Of a DNA stretch of 64,000 nt, positions 57,211 through 64,000 are shown piece by piece. The notes below the pieces were generated by a model. It did no database searches. It was not told the origin of the DNA and saw only the letters and a list, made by a program, of their open reading frames with translations. A program made the translations under genes and the position numbers. Every line of letters begins with the position of its first letter. The stretch's first letter is position 1. The stretch comes from Plantago major (taxonomy: Eukaryota > Streptophyta > Magnoliopsida > Lamiales > Plantaginaceae), in assembly GCA_026545765.1 (NCBI GenBank), contig CM048839.1:2790001-2854000 (forward strand), read 5' to 3'.

Positions 57211-60200
57211 TCAAGGGCAAGGATTGGGAAATCTTGAGTGAATACTGTTGATTTCAGCAACTATTTCTGGAGTAAGCTCGAACCTGCAACCATCTAGTAC
57301 CTCTTGAAGTTGCCATAGCTTCGTTGCTCCGAAAATAGCGCTTGCCACAAGAGGGTGTTTTAAGACAAAAGCTGCCAAAATAATTCTCCATGTAAGAAAG
57401 CATAGCACTGATGCCTTTTCATCTCACAGCCTACAGCACTGGAGACTGGACCACAAAGGCACCAAAATTGTTTTTTTCATTGTTTTTTCTCAATGAAATC
57501 ATGTTGTAGTATGCTAAGAGCAATCTACAAGTTGAGATAAACATTACACATCACATCCCCATTTCGATGAAATTTTATTTTATCTCACACATTATCTTAT
57601 TCAAATTTCGAACCACCTTTTCCTCAAAACCCAATCAGAACACAACCAACACCATTACACCATTCTTACTTTTACACCCTACAAGATATTGTCTTACTTG
57701 CACAGCTATACCACATTCAGTCTATGTCCAACTCATAAAACTAATCAAACACATTCCATTCAGTCACACAATCTCAAACCAAACGAACCCATTAGTTTAT
57801 AGGCTTTATGTGCTATGGTAATAAATTGTCCACGATACGTTAGCTCTTGGGATTAGTATTTGTCTGGACCCTAACTCCCTCCAAGCACATAAGACCTGTT
57901 TCCAAAATGGTGTTGGTCATACGCCAGTACGCCACCATAGACCTCCAGTTTTGGAGACATGATTGAGGTTGTATCGTCCGACTTTCGAAATAATTAGATC
58001 ATGATTAAGCAAGTATTTTTCAAAAAATATTAGCTCTTGGAATTTAGGACTTGCGTCAAAAGTCAAACCAGGTATGGGCAACCGAATAACATGCATTTCA
58101 CATCAAATGATCAAATCTCTTGGAATAAGAATATATACTCAAAATAATGTACATTCCAAAAGTTACAGCAACTATGACATCACATTATCCCACCAATGTT
58201 ATCCAACATAAAAATGGAATTTCCCATGCAAAACAAAATAGACCGCGTAAATACCTAATAAATGAAGGCAAAAACTATGCCATAAAAATCATAGCATGAA
58301 GCATACTAGCATACTAGCATAAATGCAGTATGTACAAAGGCTAATGCTTAAACAAATATTAAGTGGCATTCTCAATGATGTTATGTGTGTGCTGGTGAGC
58401 ATACTGATTGTGGTAGAACGTAAGACCTACTCCGATGATCCAATCTTTGAACCCAGAGGAAGAAGTCTCTACCAACCGACTTAGCTCAATTTCCAGTTCT
58501 GAAGCATATACTAAAGGAATTCCCTCGTCTTTCCGTGGTTTCCATGTCTGCCTCAAAAAAGTTCGGAAGCATTTCGATTCAAGTTCGAATTAAAGTTAAA
58601 GTTGCGAATTCAAAATAAATAAATTTAAAAATTAAAAAAATTTGCCGGTCAAACGGGCCATTTTTAAAAAGTTGGGAAATTTGTAGAGAAATTTAAAAAA
58701 AAAAAAAAAGAAGTGGAAAAAAAAAAAAAAAAAAAAAAAAGAGGATGAAATGCTCAGAACCGGCCATTTCATCCTTTTTTTTTCCACTTCTTCTTTTTTT
58801 TTTTTTCAATTTCTCTACAAATTTCCCAACTTTTTCCACTTTTCACAAAAAAAAAAAAATTGTGAAAAATTTTCGATGTTTTTTACTATTGTAATTTGTA
58901 TTCAATCGTGCATGTTAATGTTATTGTGTTTGTGTAAACGAGTTATTTCGATTTTACGTTAATTTTATAAGTTTTTTTTGAGTTAAGGGCATTTTAGATA
59001 AGTACGCAAATATTTGGTGTTGCGTTTAGCCAAAAAGGTGTTGCGTTTAACAACACCCGAAACCACAGAACGACCGGGTGGTGGGGGTGGCTGGGACCGG
59101 AAATAAGTGCTAAGCGATATGAGCCAGAAGGGTTGGTACAAATTTCTTCCTTACTGTTCTAATCCGAACTTTTAGCAAGAAGTTTTCAGAATGTTAAACT
59201 GATTTTTTTAATACTATAAATGAGTATAGCAGTTAACGTAAATGAGGACTGTTTCATAGGTTTAATTTAGCTGTCTTCTAAATCACTGCATATAAAGAAT
59301 ATGTGCATGCGGTTAAACAAGAAATTTGAGTAATGGCATAGCAATTGTCAATCGTTACATCAGTCTACGCTTTTTAATGTTAAATGTCAGTCAACCATGG
59401 TCCATGTGTTGGAGAAATTAAATGTTCAGTCCGAGCATATTCGGGTTTTAAATTTTTAATTATAGCAAATTTCGATTTTCACCTTACCAACGTACTTATT
59501 TCCATATCCTACTGAAGCTTAAGTTCTTACCAATTTTGTATAGCTTTGGCAAGAGTAGGTCTTATTAGGAAATCTTGTCTGTGTGATGCAGGTTTTTGGA
59601 GCTTGCCATTGACAAGGCTATTCGCAACAAGAAATGCATTACACCGTCACACACATAAAGCTCATGTTTGCTAATCACATGAGGAAACCTAGTTGCCCTA
59701 ACTCTTGCCTGATGCCACGCTTGCTAGTTGCTAATCTATGAGTAATTACCTTAATAAGGTGTTCTTTTTCCTTTTCAATTGTTGAGGATAAAATAAAGTG
59801 CTCCATTAGGACTTCTTAGGAAAAAAATCATCGTGAACTTCTTAAAAAATATTTGGTTTCAACTGAGGATATATCCAATTAATTTACTCAGCATCTAGAT
59901 CATAACAACTCAACAAGGAAGTACACCTGTCTGTCTGCACATTAGTCATAATAACACTATGGTATTGGTAAGTTTGAAATTCCATATCCATAGAGGAAAG
60001 AAAAAATCTAAGTTCTACATGAGATCTGATCCCTAATTACTACAAGCTCTGACACCATGAATACCAATACAAAAAAAAAGTATAATCGTAATATGCAAAG
60101 GCAGCTTTTAAGTGAAACAAAATAGTTATAATCAGCATGTATAATCCAAACTATCTCAAAATTCAGAAATCTCCAATAGTCAAAAGATCGCATACCTATT

Positions 60201-63071
60201 GCAAGCGATATAGGATGAACGCCATAGTTCTTTGCAATGGAAATATATAACTGCCAGATAAGGAAATAAAATGTCAATGAGCACACACACAAAATAAGGT
60301 CATATGAAATTTGACAATTTAAGTAAGGTATTGTTATGACTTGTGATTTATTGCTCTACATAATGAGTACCACCATGGAATGCACGAAGTCTAACTAGCC
60401 AGTCATCCATAACCATTTATTGAGCATCACGTGAACGGATGCCATGAAGACAGGTCAAAATTACCGCTGCCTAATGAAGACTACAGTTGGCCATTAATTT
60501 TTATATATGGATGTGAGGCCGCAGTCATAGATTGGGTATTCCATGATTATGTTAAATTTACAATTACACTCTCATCGCCTACTGGAATCAGTAAGCTGCA
60601 TGCTGGCATTCATCCTCACATCAGTGTTAGTTAATAATTGAATGCCATGAGACTTGAGTTGACTCTGTTTCTGTAGTCAATGACATGCTCTAACATAATG
60701 AGCAAAGTAAACATCACGTTTTGACTTACTCCAGTTGCTTTATTGATTACTCCAGCTGACAAATTGTATCGTGACTCCCCTTCAGCATACCGCCCTGAAA
60801 TACACCATAAGGATCTCATATTCTCATATGATATAATGTAGCTAGAAGCCAATTGAAGAAGAGGTGTGAAAGAACCTCTGAAAAGATTCAAACGGGCATT
60901 GGCGGGACCACCATCGAGTGAGAGATACTTCCCGGAAAGAATCCCCATCGCCAAAGGGCTATAGGCCAATAAGCTTATCCTGATGAATATAACACGAAAA
61001 CATAGTGAGACATCTTAAATTTAATGACTTCCATGTACATGTCAAGAATGACTATTATAATACCTCTCATGATGACAGCACTCCGCCATTCCCTGATCAA
61101 AGTTTCGGCAGAGGAGGTTATAAGAATTCTGAAAATAAAGAAATATAATGTTCAGCTGGGAAATACTGTGACTGTGAGAATCTATAAATGCATAGAGATA
61201 AGCCTCACTATCTTAAATAGGATGAGATTGTACAGCACCTGCACAGATACTATTCTAGAACTGATGGAAGCTCTTTCAGCAATGTGTAGAAACTTCATGA
61301 GGCCGTATGGTGTTTCATTACTAAGTCCAATGTATCTGATCTGATTTAGCAATTCAGTGGGTAAGCAAGTATACAGGAAGAAAATTAGTAACCATTACCC
61401 AGAAACTCATCCTACACTTCCACTAACCTTACCATCATCAATGGCTTTGTCAAGAGCAGTGAGTTGTTCTTCAAAACTCACAGATGAATAGTATCGGGCT
61501 GGATCATACTCAGTTTCTCCGAACATAGGAACATAGCTGCAAAAATATCCTTCGCTAAGTTGTAGTGTGGAGCTTAAGACATTTATGTTATTTGTGGATG
61601 TTGGTAGCAAATGCAAAGCTCTCGAGTTGTTTCATTGCTGGAAAATTAAATGATTATTATCTGGTATTCTCTGTAAGAGCCACGGTACAAACCGGTCAGG
61701 CCAATGAATTTGATACAAGTCAATGTAATCAACTTGTAGGCGCAACAAACTGCAAGTGAAAATTTTGTGTTAGAGTATCACAAGAAAAGAAACAAATGCA
61801 CGGCAATAAAGTCAGTGCCTCAAACATAGAGCACATTAATGAAACCAGATAACTTATATCTATTGAAGTCAGCTAGAGTAAAAAATAGAATAGATAATTG
61901 ATAAATAGAGAATGGTATCAATCAACTAACCTATTGTCAATGGCCTCACTTATATTTCTCGCGTCAAGACTTTCTGGTCCATTTCGAATCCAAGTCATTT
62001 GTCCCGACGGTCCACTAACCTGTCTCCAGCCAATTGTACATACTGCCAGTATTTAGCAAGATGGCGCAGAAAGCTATAAAATGATTGGTAAAATCGTGCA
62101 ACCCATCTCAAATCAAACATGTATTTTCCAAAGTAGTCATAAGGAGTCATTATGGCTGATACAACGAATAGCATAGCTTTGCCTAATCACTATGCAGCAG
62201 CTGAGTTCAAATAGTTCAATCCTAGCTTTTGCATTGCTATACTTCAAACTCAACTTTATATTCACTTTAATGAGCTAATGAGAGTATTACCATGACACAA
62301 AATAACAATGGAAATGAATCTTGACTTTCAGGTTCTATAATAACTCAAGTTCAGTAAGTTATAAAATACTTCACTCATACAACGAAGATTGAAATACGTT
62401 CGCTATGTTCCCATATTCGAAGCCAACTACTATGACATTGTCCCATCCACAGACCCAAGCACTCATTTCTTCGAATTATAACCACACAACAGGGAGATTT
62501 TCAGTTACAACCAGAAGACAGTAAATCACACAAATCAGTAGGCCACATTCTGAATACAACAAAAATGAGCTAACTACGAATGCTTTTGAGTTTGAAATAC
62601 TAAGACCTTTGTAGCAAGCACAACTTGTTCCCGAGGGATTTTCCGTTCTCGAATCCAGCGGCCGAGATACTCCTCGGTCCGCCCCTGCGTCTCCGCACGC
62701 TGCGGCACCGGATACCTACACGAAGCCGCTGACAAGTTAATAAAAAATAAAAAATTAATAACAGTGAGAAGAAAGTGAGGTTGAATGTATTGTACATTTC
62801 GGCGGAATCGAAGAAATTGATGCCGGAATGGAAGGCTTTGTCGAGGAGGTGGAACGACTGGGGCAAGGTGTTCTGCTCGCCGAACGTCATGGTTCCTGAT
62901 GAAATCAAATTAAGATTGCACCAACCTAAGCAGAGCCTAGCCTGCCTAAAATGAATTGATTTGATTTGATGATGAGAACTGGAAGAAGGAAGGTGAGTGA
63001 GTGTTGCACGAACCTAAGCAGAGCCTGGAGACAGATAAGTCCGGTGCGAGGTTGAATAGAGGTACGCCCAT
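57211..63071 (-). CDS. Aldo/keto reductase family oxidoreductase (Tas-like)
   Basis: Twelve exons on the minus strand join in frame to 357 residues: 63014-63071, 62796-62895, 62607-62715, 61931-62019, 61693-61749, 61428-61536, 61239-61340, 61064-61128, 60876-60979, 60730-60794, 60196-60250, 57211-57371. The catalytic tetrad of NAD(P)H-dependent aldo/keto reductases is present: Asp49 and Tyr54 (FFDSAEMY), Lys89 (VVLATK), His134 (LYQIHWPD). Further signatures are YIGLSNETPYG and LLAYSPLAMGILSGKY. The VPQRAETQGRTEEYLGRW stretch resembles bacterial Tas and the plant plastid-annotated relative At1g04420. This protein starts MGVPLFNLAPDLSVSRLCLG with no transit peptide, so a cytosolic location is likely. 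The substrate cannot be inferred. The last intron (57372-60195, 2.8 kb) is far longer than the others and contains repeats and a hairpin. Confidence 0.92.
58359..58556 (-). other. Protein-like fragment in the reductase intron, unidentified
   Basis: A minus-strand frame reads TWKPRKDEGIPLVYASELE, then IELSRLVETSSSGFKDWII, then a His/Asn-rich tail and a stop at 58359. A CAG acceptor-like site lies just before the TWKPR part (about 58549-58551). The composition looks more like real protein than the surrounding noise. It could be a captured exon or pseudogene piece. I do not recognise the family. Confidence 0.3.
58666..58835. repeat. Long near-perfect hairpin in the reductase intron
   Basis: Arm 58666-58752 (AAAAAGTTGGGAAATTTGTA ... 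GAGGATGAAATG) and arm 58765-58835 (CATTTCATCC ... ACAAATTTCCCAACTTTTT) are reverse complements around a 12-bp loop CTCAGAACCGGC. They differ mainly in the length of A/T homopolymer runs. Transcribed, this would fold into a long stem. It may be a foldback transposon or a recent inverted duplication. Confidence 0.88.
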
Positions 63072-63200
63072 ACGATTTGCTGCAGTAGTTAGTCGAAAAG
63101 GTAAGGTATATATAAAATATGGAGGAGGATAAATGGCGATTTCAATTCTCATGAAGAAAGAAAGAAAGAAAGAAGGATAAAATAACGAAAAATTAAATTA
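63072..63200. promoter_or_regulatory. Upstream region of the aldo/keto reductase gene
   Basis: A 129-bp spacer separates the reductase start from the tRNA gene. It has a (GAAA)n run at about 63153-63177. The core promoter of the reductase must lie here or overlap the tRNA. Confidence 0.4.
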
Positions 63201-63273
63201 TGGAGATGCGGGGGATCGAACCCCGTGCCTCTCGCATGCAAAGCGAGCGCTCTACCATTTGAGCTACATCCCC
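63201..63273 (-). tRNA. tRNA-Ala (anticodon UGC)
   Basis: The minus strand gives a 73-nt cloverleaf. The acceptor stem GGGGATG pairs with CATCTCC and contains the G3-U70 wobble pair that marks alanine tRNAs. The D-arm is TAGCTCAAATGGTAGAGCG (A box). The anticodon loop TTTGCAT has anticodon TGC. The B box is GGTTCGATCCC. The discriminator base is A. No intron is present and CCA is not encoded, as in nuclear tRNA genes. Confidence 0.97.
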
Positions 63274-63874
63274 ATCGTTGCTGATACGAGATCTATCCAT
63301 CATATTACTTTTTTAATTCAACTCCTATCTTCTTGATTTTGTATTCTATAATCTATATTCCTGTTTTGTTTTATGTAGAGTAGATTCTGATGTACTGTGA
63401 GGGTGACCGTATAATTATGTACTATGTTAGTGTTGAATTATTTTGGAAAACTTATGGGTGATGGTTGATCATTACTTCACTTCAGCAGGTTGGGATTAAA
63501 AGAGTAGAAAGTAAATTTGCCTATATACTTACACCCAAGTATTGGTCTTCTTCAGCTTTCACCCCTCATATCTCTCCCCTTTATATTCATATATCTCAGT
63601 AGCTTTGGAATCCTCCGAAATTTCAGGGATAAGAAAAAATGTTTTCGTTTATGTATGAGTGAGAAGTCCGAGTGTTTGTATAAATAGTTCAATTCCCCGT
63701 AGACGTAATGAATTGTTGAACCACATAAATTGTTGTGCCTATTTACTTTGCTAGTGTTTACTTCTGATTTCGGGCGCTTCCACACAACAGATTCCTCATG
63801 AGAGTTTTAGACTTGCCTACATTGATACTAGTAAACTTCCACACTTTACCCTCATTTTACAGTTTACATAAGTG
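63274..63874. other. Intergenic DNA
   Basis: AT-rich sequence upstream of the tRNA. No gene is recognised; the short frames present have no supporting features. Confidence 0.4.
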
Positions 63875-64000
63875 CAGGGGCGGAAGCCAGGATTAAAAAT
63901 TATGTGTGGCTAATTATGAGAAGGATAAATTACAGTCAATGTAACAAGAATTTTTTTGCAGCAAAAACCATCTTTAGCAAATATTTTTCTATATAACATA
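63875..64000. mobile_element. hAT-like transposon terminus, cut by the window edge
   Basis: CAGGGGCGGAAGCCAGGATT at 63875-63894 matches the CAGGG-type terminal inverted repeat common in plant hAT elements (CAGGGGCGGAGCCAGGATT). The other end lies outside the window, so target duplication cannot be tested. Confidence 0.5.

Overview
This window is nuclear DNA of a flowering plant, most likely a core eudicot. Its genes have many introns with GT-AG borders (and two GC-AG borders), the intergenic DNA is AT-rich and full of retrotransposons, MITEs, SINEs and microsatellites, and the proteins match well-known angiosperm families. The exact taxon cannot be fixed from the sequence. Abundant Stowaway-type ends (CTCCCTCCGTCCC) would fit an asterid or Caryophyllales genome, but that is only an inference.

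Layout: (1) 478-5201 (+) a BRUNO/CELF-like RNA-binding protein with three RRMs (BRN1/BRN2 type). (2) 5968-9597 a decayed Ty1-copia retrotransposon with both LTRs and its 5-bp target duplication. (3) 9735-10043 (+) a small two-exon gene for an unidentified 65-residue protein. (4) 10.0-19.2 kb, a repeat-rich gap: a degenerate ~54-bp tandem array, a (TAATA)n tract of about 45 units, a 60-bp TA-rich minisatellite, a candidate non-autonomous Helitron carrying tandem repeats and a nested solo LTR, and a Stowaway-like MITE. (5) 19763-30984 (+) cohesin subunit SCC3, 22 exons. (6) 32053-33666 (-) the intronless SSU-processome WD40 protein UTP15/SLOW WALKER1, convergent with SCC3. (7) 35612-45014 (+) NODULIN HOMEOBOX (NDX), 17 coding exons plus a non-coding first exon. 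(8) 45387-47058 a 12-oxophytodienoate reductase pseudogene broken by stops, a MITE and an internal duplication. (9) 47642-54450 (-) BSL1, a Kelch-repeat Ser/Thr phosphatase of brassinosteroid signalling, 21 exons. (10) 55.0-55.9 kb, a four-unit ~215-247 bp tandem repeat. (11) 57211-63071 (-) an aldo/keto reductase, 12 exons, with a 2.8-kb last intron holding a long hairpin. (12) 63201-63273 (-) tRNA-Ala(UGC). (13) a hAT-like terminus running off the right edge.

The genes are independent eukaryotic units, not an operon. From memory of Arabidopsis locus numbers, BRN1, NDX and BSL1 lie together at the top of chromosome 4 (At4g03110, At4g03090, At4g03080), while SCC3 and SWA1 are neighbours at the end of chromosome 2 (At2g47980, At2g47990). 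Here both sets are interleaved in one stretch, which suggests an ancestral block later split by duplication and gene loss. I built the exon models by eye from splice sites and protein continuity. Each sums to a whole number of codons with no internal stop.

I found no convincing undescribed biological system. The most unusual structures are the composite Helitron with a nested solo LTR, the degenerate 54-bp array with an internal 340-bp duplication, the OPR pseudogene with a MITE at its 5' splice site, and the long intronic hairpin.
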